Notes under the pieces: model-generated | Told to the model about the DNA's origin: nothing | Databases searched by the model: none | The model's input: the letters and a program-made list of their open reading frames with translations, nothing else | Made by a program: the position numbers and the translations under genes | Assembly (NCBI GenBank): GCA_964647585.1 | Contig: CAZYGG010000006.1 | Location: 31,176 to 95,175, forward strand | Length of the DNA: 64,000 nt | Direction: 5' to 3' | Origin: CAJINA01 sp964647585 | GTDB taxonomy: Bacteria; Desulfobacterota; Desulfobacteria; Desulfobacterales; CAJINA01 | Shown: positions 7,229 to 15,610 of the stretch, piece after piece | How positions within the stretch are numbered: position 1 is the stretch's first letter | How the letters are laid out: every line of letters starts with the position of its first letter

Positions 7229-7528
7229 TTATAAGATCTTATGGGAAAGCCTATTGCTACGCTGCCAGACGGAGTGATCAATGTACCCGAACTCGGAAAA
7301 CGCACTGGCCAGCTGCAGGCCCAGTCCGCTTTTGCCGTTGGGAGGCACATCACCGCCCCAGTTAATCAGGATGCTCAGTTCGTTTTCCAGATTTGGACTA
7401 TTGAACAAGTCAATTTCCCGGAGGGTGGCATCCGATAAAGGTGCAGAAAGCTGTTCAAACGCGGCCACGGCGCTATCTTTGTCCTGACCCGTAAATGATT
7501 TAAGTTGTATAATTTCAATCCAGTCCAT
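7229..7528 (-). CDS. Uncharacterised 99-aa protein, paralogue of the product at 368-667
   Basis: First gene of the long sigma-54 operon. It opens with MDWIEIIQLKSFTGQD and shares LENELSILINW, GKSGLGLQLASAFSEFGYIDHS and a similar C-terminus with its paralogue. No named domain is recognised and there are no cysteines to suggest metal binding. The ATG at 7528 is preceded by GAGGT, and the predicted transcription start near 7560 rules out the in-frame ATG at 7582. Being the first gene in one operon and the third in the other, this family seems tied to the regulated process. Its role is unknown. Confidence 0.7.
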   Translation of the reverse strand: MDWIEIIQLKSFTGQDKDSAVAAFEQLSAPLSDATLREIDLFNSPNLENELSILINWGGDVPPNGKSGLGLQLASAFSEFGYIDHSVWQRSNRLSHKIL

Positions 7529-7570
7529 TTTTACCTCATTTTGTTTTCCATCAATCATGACCAGTAATAT

Positions 7571-7587
7571 AGCGAAATGCATGCCAA
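7571..7587 (-). promoter_or_regulatory. Sigma-54 promoter for the 7528-to-2101 operon
   Basis: On the minus strand: TTGGCATGCATTTCGCT. The -24 GG is at 7585-7584 and the -12 GC at 7573-7572, with 10 bases between. Transcription would start near 7560, about 32 nt before the first gene. It is homologous to the promoter at 1735-1750. Confidence 0.8.
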
Positions 7588-7636
7588 GTATATTTTTACC
7601 GTCTTATCAGGGGGTTAAAAACAATGGGATCGGTTT

Positions 7637-7674
7637 CTGATAAATATGCAAGTTTTATCTGTTGTATTTGTCAG
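7637..7674. promoter_or_regulatory. Inverted repeat, probable activator site between the operon and its regulator
   Basis: CTGATAAA (7637-7644) and TTTGTCAG (7667-7674) flank 22 bases, the same arms and spacing as at 1802-1839. The site lies 52 bases upstream of the -24 element and about 80 bases before the divergent activator gene, so it could also mediate autoregulation. The surrounding 100 bases are also recognisably similar between the two loci. Confidence 0.65.
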
Positions 7675-7755
7675 CTGCGTGCTATTTCTTACATATTTAC
7701 CAGATACCTTTTTCGCCGATAACAGTGGTGACCAACCAAAGGAAAGTGTATCCCC

Positions 7756-9321
7756 ATGAAAATAGATGAAAACGAATTTTTCCGGCAGGTGACCCTTCGG
7801 ATCTTCAGCAGTCTTGATATCAAAACTGCGATGAAAAACTGCATGAATTATCTGCAGCAATTCATCCCCATCTCCGGCATGTACTTTCTTCTGTACGATC
7901 CCGAAATGAATGTGGGTCACATGCTGGCCACCATCTTTCCCGGGGATATACCGAGCCCTGACCCAACAATCTCTTTTCCGGAAAAGCACTGGGATGAGTT
8001 GAAAGAGAGATTTAATGAAGCGTCACAGGTAAGAGTTTTCAATGACCGTCGTGATGAACCTGAATTCATACGGGAGGCGATAACCCAAGTATTTGGCGCG
8101 GAGACTTCCCTGATGGAGATGCATTTACATTTGGAAGGCGAAAGGCTCGGCCAGTTTGGAATAGTTACGGAAGGCCAGCATAGCTACTCCGAGTTGCATG
8201 TTCATCTCGTCTCCTTGCTACATGAACCTTTTGCGGTGGCCATATCCAATATCTTGCAGCACCAGGAAATTCAGAGGCTCAATCAAATTCTATCCGATGA
8301 CAATCGTTACCTGCACAGGGAAATGATGCATTTGACCGGGGATACGATCATCGGTGCCAAGTTCGGGCTCAAGGAAGTCATGCGCATGGTGGAACATGTG
8401 GCGCCGACCGAAAGCCACGTGATGATCATGGGTGAAACCGGCACCGGCAAGGAGGTGATTGCCAACGCCATCCACTTCTCATCGAGGCGCAAGGGCACGC
8501 CTTTTATCAAAGTGAACTGCGGGGCGATACCCGACAATTTGATCGACAGCGAACTGTTCGGACACGAAAAAGGCGCCTTTACCGGCGCCATTTCGAGAAA
8601 AAGAGGACGCTTTGAAAGGGCACATAACGGAACGATCTTTCTTGACGAGATTGGGGAACTACCCCTGCAGGCCCAGGTAAGACTCCTTCGGGTTCTGCAG
8701 CAACATGAAATCGAACGGGTCGGCGGTTCCGAAACGATTCCGGTGGATGTACGCATTATCGCCGCAACCCACAAGAATCTGGAAGAGATGGTGCGTATCG
8801 GGCAATTTCGAGAGGATTTGTGGTTTCGGCTTAATGTGTTCCCGATTATGATCCCCCCATTACGTCAGCGGGCCATTGATATACCAGCGCTGGTAGACTA
8901 TTTTCTCGAACAGAAATCCAAGGATTTGAAGATTCGCAAACGGCCTTCCCTGGCACCGGGTGCTATTGATAAATTGCAAACCTATAATTGGCCCGGGAAT
9001 GTACGCGAGCTGCAAAACCTTGTGGAACGAACGCTTATTCTCAACCAGATGATGGATGACGGAAGCCAGTTGTCATTCGATCCACTGCCGGCTGGTTCGA
9101 CTCCCGCGGAGAATATCGTTTTAGAAAAAGAAGATGACGGGATCATTCGTCCCTTGGATGAAGTCATGGCCAACCATATTCAAAAGGCCCTGGATAAGGC
9201 GAACGGCAAGGTGGAAGGCAAAGATGGCGCTGCAAGTATGCTCGGGATTAACCCGGGGACCTTGCGGGGGAGGATGAAGAAACTGAAGATTGCATACGGA
9301 CGCGGTGCACATAAAAAGTAA
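7756..9321 (+). CDS. Sigma-54-dependent transcriptional activator, GAF-AAA-HTH
   Basis: The 521-aa protein has an N-terminal GAF-like sensory region (about 15-165), a short linker, an AAA+ domain and a Fis-type HTH. Walker A is GETGTGKE near residue 226, the sigma-54-contacting GAFTGA loop is intact near 273, Walker B reads GTIFLDEIGE, and the sensor/arginine-finger region (RLNVFPIMIPPLRQR) is present. The C-terminal helix-turn-helix (about 485-512) contains AASMLGINPGTLRGRMKKL. There is no receiver domain, so it probably senses a small ligand through GAF. It diverges from the long operon and shares its control region. The repeats at 7637 and 1802 make it the likely activator of both neighbouring operons. 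Confidence 0.93.
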   Translation: MKIDENEFFRQVTLRIFSSLDIKTAMKNCMNYLQQFIPISGMYFLLYDPEMNVGHMLATIFPGDIPSPDPTISFPEKHWDELKERFNEASQVRVFNDRRDEPEFIREAITQVFGAETSLMEMHLHLEGERLGQFGIVTEGQHSYSELHVHLVSLLHEPFAVAISNILQHQEIQRLNQILSDDNRYLHREMMHLTGDTIIGAKFGLKEVMRMVEHVAPTESHVMIMGETGTGKEVIANAIHFSSRRKGTPFIKVNCGAIPDNLIDSELFGHEKGAFTGAISRKRGRFERAHNGTIFLDEIGELPLQAQVRLLRVLQQHEIERVGGSETIPVDVRIIAATHKNLEEMVRIGQFREDLWFRLNVFPIMIPPLRQRAIDIPALVDYFLEQKSKDLKIRKRPSLAPGAIDKLQTYNWPGNVRELQNLVERTLILNQMMDDGSQLSFDPLPAGSTPAENIVLEKEDDGIIRPLDEVMANHIQKALDKANGKVEGKDGAASMLGINPGTLRGRMKKLKIAYGRGAHKK

Positions 9322-9379
9322 AATATACTTTTTATGCCTGCTCAACCTAATCCAGAATTGTAGATATGTTAAGGTTGCC

Positions 9380-9495
9380 GGGACCAAGGACTTTTGCCAA
9401 GTTACAACTATAGTGCAATTTTGCTGGAATTTTAAGCACTTCAAATGGTATTCCTCAGTTGTCTCAAAATCAGGAATACCATCTGAAAATGGTCG
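9380..9495. repeat. Dispersed repeat, copy 1 (left of the activase gene)
   Basis: Bases 9454-9495 match 14203-14244 in the same orientation with only two differences over 42 nt. Weaker similarity extends left to about 9380 (compare GGACCAAGGAC with GGACCGAGCAC near 14026). Within this copy, ATGGTATTCCT (9445-9455) and AGGAATACCAT (9472-9482) form an 11-bp perfect inverted repeat with a 16-base loop. The two copies flank the 1400-aa activase gene. Confidence 0.7.
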
Positions 9496-9550
9496 TAGTC
9501 CGGCAAATGGCTTCATTCGGAAATTGCTGCTTTAACTGATCAAGAGTCAT
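9470..9550 (-). CDS. Possible 26-aa ORF, maybe a transposase N-terminal remnant
   Basis: An ATG at 9550 with GGAGG 8 nt upstream opens MTLDQLKQQFPNEAICRTTT before stopping inside the dispersed repeat. The opening resembles the first residues of IS1595-type transposases, which start with a similar ...LxQFPDExxC segment, but it is too short to be sure. It lies just after the stop of the activase gene on the same strand. It may be a gene start cut off by the repeat, or chance. Confidence 0.25.
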   Translation of the reverse strand: MTLDQLKQQFPNEAICRTTTIFRWYS

Positions 9551-9572
9551 GATTACCTCCGGTAAAACGAGG

Positions 9573-12500
9573 TCACGCATTGGATGCCTGTCTTACCCGT
9601 TTCCCCGCCTTTGCCCGGGGGTATTTCAAATAGGGCACGATGGCATCATTTTTGTTCCCGCCGGTGCCGTCGTATGTGATGGATACGATGGGGACCCCTG
9701 TTTTCCGTTCGATCCGGCCCGCCATGGCCTCGGTCACCAGGGAAGGACAGCAGAAGGCCGGGATGGTCTGGACGAACAGGGAGATGTCCGGGTATTGTTC
9801 CAGAAGATAGGAGATTTTCAAGACACTCTCGATGGATTCCCCTGTGTTTTCGCTGCGGATGTCGTATTGTCGAAAGATTTCTTCCGGGGATCCGGTATAG
9901 TCCGGTTCGGGGTCCGTAAGGATCCGGGAAAAAGCTTTGGTATAGGTTTTTTCCATCTGGTGGGCTGTGACCAAAAGGGCCTTGGTGGAAAGGACGTTTA
10001 AGTAAAGGCCCTCTCTGAACCATTTTTTGAGATAGGGATTGGCGATCATCCTGAGATAGGAGCTGTACGGGGTCACCACGGCTTCCCCACCGTTTTCCTC
10101 GATGAAGCGAACAAGATTATCATTCATCATCTCGTTGTCCCTGACATAGAGGTCTCCGAAAATTGCGACTTTCGGACGCCGAACGAATCCGGGCTGCTGT
10201 TCGATAGCCTCGAACAGGGTGATGACTTCCGCCAGGGCCGAGTCCTTGGAACGCTTGCCGCTGAAGGCATGACTCAGTATGTTGATACTCTCTTCGATCA
10301 CCGCATCGGTCTGCCCCTTGATAGTTTCATAGGGCCGGATCCGGCAGCCCATCTTGCGGATGAGACCGCCGAACATATATGAAAAATAGACATTGATGGG
10401 TACCTTCATGGACAGATCGAGGAAGGAGAGGCTCCCGCCATAGACACCGACTTTTTCCATGCCCTGGCCGTAGTCGCTTAAAATGCTCCGGATATGATGG
10501 GGAAACAAGGCCAGGTTGCAGGCAATGGAGGATTCTGCATTCCACAGGACGGTCTTGGCCGGATCGAGGTCATGGTTCTGGATATAGTCGATGCATTGCT
10601 GAGCGATGATGTTCAAGGGGATGCACTGCCCCGTGTTTCGCCGCAGGCCTTTGGCCGTCGTATCTTCGCTTTCTTCCAGGAGCCGGACATCGAGGCCTTC
10701 CCGTTGCAATGCGGCGGTGGTCAACCGGAGCGTCAGGGGATCCCAGTTGGGCAGAAGCAGGGTGTGGCCGTCAATCTGGCGTTCCCTTTTGGGGATCAGG
10801 GCCGGCACAAGACTCGGGGCGGCTGATGTGCGCGCCCCGGCATAATGGTTTTGAAAAGCCCTGACCGCCGCTTCGATCCGGGTTTCATAACCCACGCTGG
10901 AATCGTGATCGTCGAGCTGGAGAATCAGGTAGGGCTTTTTGTGGGATTCTATAATTTTTTTGAAGTATTCCGCCACAAAGGAATCGGGTGTACATTTAAA
11001 AGAGGTGATGAATACCGGATAGGCCCCCGGTGTTTGGGCCGCCGCATGGGCAGCCGAAAGTATTTTGGCGGCATAATGCCAGTGTATTTCAGTCAACAAA
11101 GGGGCCAGGGAGCGGTCCGTTTCGGATGGATCGGGAAGCTGGTCCTGGAAAAAGGCCTTGATGCCCAGGGTCCCGAAAATTTCCGGAATGCGTTTGTTCA
11201 TATCGGAGCTCAGGACGGTGTAGGGGCGACCCAGGAGGATGACATGGAGTTCATCCCGGACGACTTTTTTGTGGTAGATTTTTTTCAGTTCTTTCCGGCC
11301 TGCAGACATGAATTCCGTGGCCGCATCATAGGCGGATGAAATATCGAAAAACCCGACCTTTTCCGGAAGGATGGATTTCAAGAGCCGCCAGAGTTCCATT
11401 TTGATATGGAAACTGCTGTAAAGATACCTGGCCAGGGGCATGAGCAGTCGCTGGCGGTCGTTTTCCGGGATTACTGCGGAAACAACCGTGGGCGAAAACT
11501 GCGTATAATAACAATACTGGCGCCGGCCCTCCTCTTCTGTCTTCTGTTCCAGGTAAAAGGGCAAAAAGACGAAGTCCGCCTTTTCCATCAGATGGGCCAC
11601 ATGGCCGTGCAACGCGGACATGGGGGCACAAAATTCAGCACCGGCCATGTGTTTTCCGAGTTTGACGGCTGCTTTGACACGTTCGCTCGTGATGGTGGGA
11701 ATGGAAAGGGCGTGGAAAAAATGTTTCCAGAACGGCAAGTCCGCGTGCATATGGAGCGCCGCCGGAAGACCGATGGTGACGGGGCCGCCCTCACTTTCGG
11801 GGGCGGGCGTCTTGAAAACCCGTTTTCTCGTTTTGATCAGGTCGACCCCGGACCGGTTATTGTTGACATAGCCGCCGGTGTCATAATCCCTTCCGCACAG
11901 AAATCCGTAGGCCACTTTTACCCGATCCACAGCGGCCACCGTAATTTTGCAATGGTTGGTGCAAAGCTGGCAGACTTCCGAAGTGATGGGAATTTTTTGT
12001 TCATACAGGCCGATCCCCTTGAAGGTCGTCTTTAAGGCAGGCTCATCCGCCAGTGACAACGCTGCCCCTATGGCCCCGGTGAGATGACAGAATTCAGAGA
12101 CATGGATGGGCTTTTGGAGCCGTTGTTCGAAAGCGGCGACAAGGGCCCTGTTTTTCGCTGTGGCCCCCTGGAAAAAGACCGCATCTCCGATGTGATGCTC
12201 GGTGGCCACCTTGGTCAGATAATTTTCCACGATGGAATGGAGCACCGAGGCCAGGGCATCGTCGATATCATACCCTTCGCTGAGCAAATGATTGATATCC
12301 CGTTCCATGAATACCGTGCACCGGTCGCTGGATACCGGCGCTCTGCGGTTTTCGGTCCGCACGGAATATTCGGCCAGCGGACAACCCAGTTTGCGGGCCT
12401 GTTCCTCGATAAAACTCCCGGTTCCCGCGGCGCAAACCGTATTCATGGTGGAAAATGTGACCCGGCCGTCTTTCAAGGTGGTGAATTTCGAGTCCTGTCC

Positions 12501-13775
12501 CCCGATTTCAATGATTGTATCCACCTTGGGATCGATTTGAACGGCCGCCCGGGCATGGGCCGTGATCTCATCGAGGACAAGATCAGCCCCGATGATTTTT
12601 CCCACGAATTTTCGCCCCGATCCGGTGGTTGCGGCCCCTGATATTGAAAGGGTGGCGTTGTTTTCCACAAGGGTGGTGTGGATGGCAGCCAGGATTTTCT
12701 GGAGTGCCTCGACCGGGCGTCCGGCCGTCCGGGTATAGAATCCGGCCAGTACTTTCCCGGATGTGCCCAACAGCACGGCCTTGGTGCTGGTGGAACCGAT
12801 ATCGACCCCCAAAAAAGCCTCTTTAGCGGAATCTTGCAAGGGCTCATAAATGTCAATCTCCACATCATCGTGCAATTGACTCGAGACGGATTCAAAAACC
12901 GGGTAGCGCGATTGCTTCAGGGCCAGGGGTGGATAGAACCATTTTTTTGCGACGCGTTTGGCCCGGATGATTTCATCCGCCGACCGGATGTGGATCCGGT
13001 CCTTTATCAACAGCTCATCCAGAAGATTCAAGGCGGCCCCGGCCGCACCGTAATGGGATGTTTCGGTGACGATGTTCTGATCGACAAGGGCCTGGATATG
13101 CCGGACCACAGCCCTGTTTTTCGATACCCCCCCGGCAAAGAGAATGGGCCCGGCCACGGCTTCCCCGTCGAAGAGTGTATCCACGATATTTTTGGCCAGC
13201 CCCAGGCAGAGGCCATCACAGATCTGGGCCAAGGAATAGCCCTCTTGCTGGGCGTGGATCAGATCCGTTTTTGCGAAAACCGCACACCGGGATGCAATTT
13301 TCGGGATTGGGTCTGAATTTTCAAAGGCAATCCGGCTTAATTCTTCGATCCCGGAAAGCCCGAGCCTCCCCGCCTGCTGGTCGAGAAAGCTGCCCGTGCC
13401 CGCCGCGCATGAAGTGTTGGACTTGAAAGCCAGATAATTACCCGCCGCATCGAAACGAATCAGGCCGAACTTTTCCCCCCCCACGAAAAGGATGCCGCCG
13501 ATGGCCTCATGGTTGGCATGGGCCGCTTTCATGATGGCGATCCGGTTGTCGTAGCGGCGATTTACTTTTAAAACGGGAGGGGTGGATGTGGTGGTGGCGA
13601 TACCGCAAATTCCGGGCAGATCGAAATCCCCAAGAAGGGTCCTGACTGTCCGGGTGATGTTTCCATGGTGGAAGGCATAGGCCGTGTTGACCGTCTGTTT
13701 TTCCGGTGTGACTTCCACCATGGAAACGGATACAGAACCAATATCGATACCGAGGACATTCGAATGAAGGATCAC
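9573..13775 (-). CDS. Giant acyl-CoA dehydratase activase (double BadF/HgdC ATPase + DUF2229 + HgdB-like C-terminus)
   Basis: The 1400-aa protein contains two ASKHA ATPase modules. The first begins GIDIGSVSVSMVE near residue 10, with CAAGTGSFLDQQ further on; the second begins GVDIGSTSTKAVLL, with IGGQDSKF and CAAGTGSFIEEQ. The cysteines of these CAAGTGS loops bind the bridging 4Fe-4S cluster in HgdC-type activators, which use ATP to fire low-potential electrons into 2-hydroxyacyl-CoA dehydratases or benzoyl-CoA reductases. A cysteine cluster, CQLCTNHC, introduces the DUF2229 region, and the C-terminal third resembles the dehydratase D-component. No separate dehydratase gene is nearby. GTG at 13775 is chosen because AAGGA precedes it by 8 nt and the conserved sequence starts there; a TTG at 13814 is the alternative. 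Confidence 0.9.
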   Translation of the reverse strand: MILHSNVLGIDIGSVSVSMVEVTPEKQTVNTAYAFHHGNITRTVRTLLGDFDLPGICGIATTTSTPPVLKVNRRYDNRIAIMKAAHANHEAIGGILFVGGEKFGLIRFDAAGNYLAFKSNTSCAAGTGSFLDQQAGRLGLSGIEELSRIAFENSDPIPKIASRCAVFAKTDLIHAQQEGYSLAQICDGLCLGLAKNIVDTLFDGEAVAGPILFAGGVSKNRAVVRHIQALVDQNIVTETSHYGAAGAALNLLDELLIKDRIHIRSADEIIRAKRVAKKWFYPPLALKQSRYPVFESVSSQLHDDVEIDIYEPLQDSAKEAFLGVDIGSTSTKAVLLGTSGKVLAGFYTRTAGRPVEALQKILAAIHTTLVENNATLSISGAATTGSGRKFVGKIIGADLVLDEITAHARAAVQIDPKVDTIIEIGGQDSKFTTLKDGRVTFSTMNTVCAAGTGSFIEEQARKLGCPLAEYSVRTENRRAPVSSDRCTVFMERDINHLLSEGYDIDDALASVLHSIVENYLTKVATEHHIGDAVFFQGATAKNRALVAAFEQRLQKPIHVSEFCHLTGAIGAALSLADEPALKTTFKGIGLYEQKIPITSEVCQLCTNHCKITVAAVDRVKVAYGFLCGRDYDTGGYVNNNRSGVDLIKTRKRVFKTPAPESEGGPVTIGLPAALHMHADLPFWKHFFHALSIPTITSERVKAAVKLGKHMAGAEFCAPMSALHGHVAHLMEKADFVFLPFYLEQKTEEEGRRQYCYYTQFSPTVVSAVIPENDRQRLLMPLARYLYSSFHIKMELWRLLKSILPEKVGFFDISSAYDAATEFMSAGRKELKKIYHKKVVRDELHVILLGRPYTVLSSDMNKRIPEIFGTLGIKAFFQDQLPDPSETDRSLAPLLTEIHWHYAAKILSAAHAAAQTPGAYPVFITSFKCTPDSFVAEYFKKIIESHKKPYLILQLDDHDSSVGYETRIEAAVRAFQNHYAGARTSAAPSLVPALIPKRERQIDGHTLLLPNWDPLTLRLTTAALQREGLDVRLLEESEDTTAKGLRRNTGQCIPLNIIAQQCIDYIQNHDLDPAKTVLWNAESSIACNLALFPHHIRSILSDYGQGMEKVGVYGGSLSFLDLSMKVPINVYFSYMFGGLIRKMGCRIRPYETIKGQTDAVIEESINILSHAFSGKRSKDSALAEVITLFEAIEQQPGFVRRPKVAIFGDLYVRDNEMMNDNLVRFIEENGGEAVVTPYSSYLRMIANPYLKKWFREGLYLNVLSTKALLVTAHQMEKTYTKAFSRILTDPEPDYTGSPEEIFRQYDIRSENTGESIESVLKISYLLEQYPDISLFVQTIPAFCCPSLVTEAMAGRIERKTGVPIVSITYDGTGGNKNDAIVPYLKYPRAKAGKRVRQASNA

Positions 13776-14024
13776 AGAATTTTTCCTTAAAATAACGCAA
13801 ATACCGCGCCGCAATTATCGGTTGATTCGCCTTTTACAATATTTTTACAATTCTTACAAAAATATTACAAAAGTAGCAACAGCATTTTAATCAATGATTG
13901 ACTCCGGTATCCAGGAACTGGCTTTGCATTGAAAGGGTCGAATTGAAACCAATGGAAAGGAAAAAAGGGGTCAGAATAGAGGCAAGCCTATTTTACCCAA
14001 AGTGCGATATGATGAAAGCATCTG

Positions 14025-14244
14025 GACCGAGCACTCTTGCCACGGAACAGCTATATTGCGTTTTTCCTTAAATTTAGGGTACTTCAGGTGGTATTGCTCT
14101 CTCCCATTCCCAGCTGACTCCCCCGCCAGTGGCCAAGCCTATAAATTGAAAGACCGGGAGGCCAAAATGGTCACCCCGGCCTAAACACCATTTTCGATAT
14201 TTCTCAGTTGTCACAAAATCAGGAATACCATCTGAATATGGTCG
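14025..14244. repeat. Dispersed repeat, copy 2 (right of the activase gene)
   Basis: Bases 14203-14244 repeat 9454-9495 with two mismatches. The left part of the element (about 14025-14100) also resembles copy 1, but here roughly 100 extra bases separate the two parts, as if another sequence had inserted between GGTATTGCT and CTCAGTTG. Copies are direct, about 4.7 kb apart. Confidence 0.65.
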
Positions 14245-14387
14245 CTATGCTCAGTGTCGAAAGTATGGGCTTGTGATTTATCGCAGGTATCACAGGTTTT
14301 CAACCCTGCGATATGTACGAGATAATAGGAGTTGTCGCTGGACAAACCCATGAACTCGTAAAAATCCCTCGGTTTCAAGAGACAATA

Positions 14388-14420
14388 AGTTGCCGTCAAT
14401 AGTTTTCATTTTTTTGCCAT
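14388..14420 (-). pseudogene. Relic of a nifJ/pyruvate:ferredoxin oxidoreductase start
   Basis: GAGGAG is followed by an ATG at 14420 and then codons that, allowing for one missing A in a poly-A run, read MAKKMKTIDGN. This is the typical N-terminus of NifJ-type oxidoreductases (KKMxTIDGNTAAAHVAY). The homology stops abruptly after these 11 codons. As it stands the frame ends after four codons. It is best read as a cut-off gene start, though so short a match could be chance. Confidence 0.4.
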
Positions 14421-14518
14421 GGGACTGCTCCTCTGGGTGTTTCCACTATACTGTTGAAAATGAGCCTTTCAACAATTTATAGGCGCCCTTTGCTTTTCCG
14501 GCACATCCTGAGACCAGG

Positions 14519-15304
14519 TTACCCCCTCGATCCCAGGCGAAGACCGCCATGAATATAGAAAACATCACCGGCAAGAGCCTCATTGCGATAGAGTTCCCCG
14601 ACAAGTGAGGCCACCTCCTCCGCATCAATCAATCGACTGATCGGCACATTCGCCAAAATTTTATCCAGGGCCTTCGGATTCATACTTTCCAATATCGGCG
14701 TTTTGACATACCCGGGCGCGATCGCGACGCACCGGATTCGATCGGACAGCCCCCGTCTGAAAAACTCGGCGGTCAGAACCTTCGGCATGACGGACATGGC
14801 CGCCTTGGTTGAAGAATAATTAATCTGCCCGGCCGTACCCAGTGACCCGGTCGAGGAAACCAGACAGATTAACCCCCGGCAGTCATTGTTTATCATCCTC
14901 TCCGTGCATTCACGCACGGTGAGAAACACACCGGTAAGGTTGATATCCACAACCTTTGTAAAGCTCTCCAGGGGCATCTTGTGTTTGACTTTACCGGTAT
15001 CCCGGTTGGTTGACAACATGAGCCCGTCCATAATGATACCGGCAAAAGGCGCCACCATATTAATTTTGCCGAACGTTTCAACAGCCGTATCGGCAAGCCG
15101 GGCACAGTCCTCCTCGCTGGTGACATCGCATACTACCGGTACAACCGTGCCGCCTATCTTATCGGCAGCCGTTGCCAGGCTCTCTTCAGAAACGTCCCCG
15201 ATAACAACCTTGCCGCCCTTTGCGACCCAATATCTGGCTAAAGTCAACCCGATGCCGCTGCCCCCCCCGGTGATTACCGCCACGGAATCCTTAATCCTCA
15301 ACAT
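14519..15304 (-). CDS. Short-chain dehydrogenase/reductase
   Basis: The 261-aa protein is a classical SDR. It has the Rossmann motif TGGGSGIG near residue 13, an acidic residue after strand 2 (VVIGD, favouring NAD), the catalytic serine in VSSTGS, and Y-SST-K as the catalytic YxxxK. The C-terminal FYIHGGLRLG resembles the end of 3-oxoacyl-ACP reductase/3-hydroxyacyl-CoA dehydrogenase relatives. The ATG at 15304 is preceded by GGAGGA and begins MLRIKDSVAVITGG. It is divergent from the CoA-transferase gene, suggesting a shared role in oxidation of a hydroxy- or acyl-CoA intermediate. The exact substrate is unknown. Confidence 0.9.
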   Translation of the reverse strand: MLRIKDSVAVITGGGSGIGLTLARYWVAKGGKVVIGDVSEESLATAADKIGGTVVPVVCDVTSEEDCARLADTAVETFGKINMVAPFAGIIMDGLMLSTNRDTGKVKHKMPLESFTKVVDINLTGVFLTVRECTERMINNDCRGLICLVSSTGSLGTAGQINYSSTKAAMSVMPKVLTAEFFRRGLSDRIRCVAIAPGYVKTPILESMNPKALDKILANVPISRLIDAEEVASLVGELYRNEALAGDVFYIHGGLRLGSRG

Positions 15305-15517
15305 GTAGAGTCCTCCTGTTCGCATGGTTGCGCTATGAGTTCCGGTCTTTTTACCGTCTGGCTATCATCCTGCCGATAAAGCTCCCCTGATCAACTGCAA
15401 ACTTTATACCGACCCCGAACGACGGTTTGTGGATTCTTGAAAACAGCAGCATGAATTTCATTGCCATGCGGAAAAGGATGGCACCTTGACGGCGGTTTTC
15501 CCGGGACAGGCACAACA

Positions 15518-15534
15518 TGGCATTAAACTTGCTA
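15518..15534 (+). promoter_or_regulatory. Sigma-54 promoter for the CoA-transferase gene
   Basis: ATGGCATTAAACTTGCTA contains GG at 15519-15520 and GC at 15531-15532 with 10 bases between, close to the TGGCAC-N5-TTGCW consensus. Transcription would start near 15544, leaving a 67-nt leader. The rest of the 306-base divergent region (15305-15610) shows no clear activator dyad. Confidence 0.7.
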
Positions 15535-15610
15535 ATTTTCTCAGGCAAAAACAGACGGGCTGCGTTTCCAACTGCTGCCTTTAAAAAAATTATACCGGAG
15601 GTATCGGAGA

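Larger units (their letters stand above)
13776..14518. other. Gene-poor stretch with decayed sequence
   Basis: No intact gene is seen in these 743 bases. The part next to the activase is AT-rich, with several TTTTACAA-like direct repeats near 13834-13875. The centre holds the second copy of the dispersed repeat, and the right end a relic that looks like the first codons of a pyruvate:ferredoxin oxidoreductase gene. It looks like a former insertion or deletion site. Confidence 0.6.

Noticed and set aside
7529..7582. Longer N-terminus for the first gene of the long operon (ATG at 7582)
   Set aside because: It lies on the sigma-54 promoter itself and upstream of the predicted transcription start; the ATG at 7528 has a ribosome site.
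14290..14409. 39-codon frame continuing from the nifJ-like ATG
   Set aside because: Only the first few codons resemble nifJ; the remainder matches nothing and is better explained as sequence joined to the relic.
15464..15482. Second GG-N10-GC match upstream of the CoA-transferase (TGGCACCTTGACGGCGG)
   Set aside because: The -24 half is perfect but the -12 half (CGGC) is poor; the match at 15518 is better and closer to the gene.
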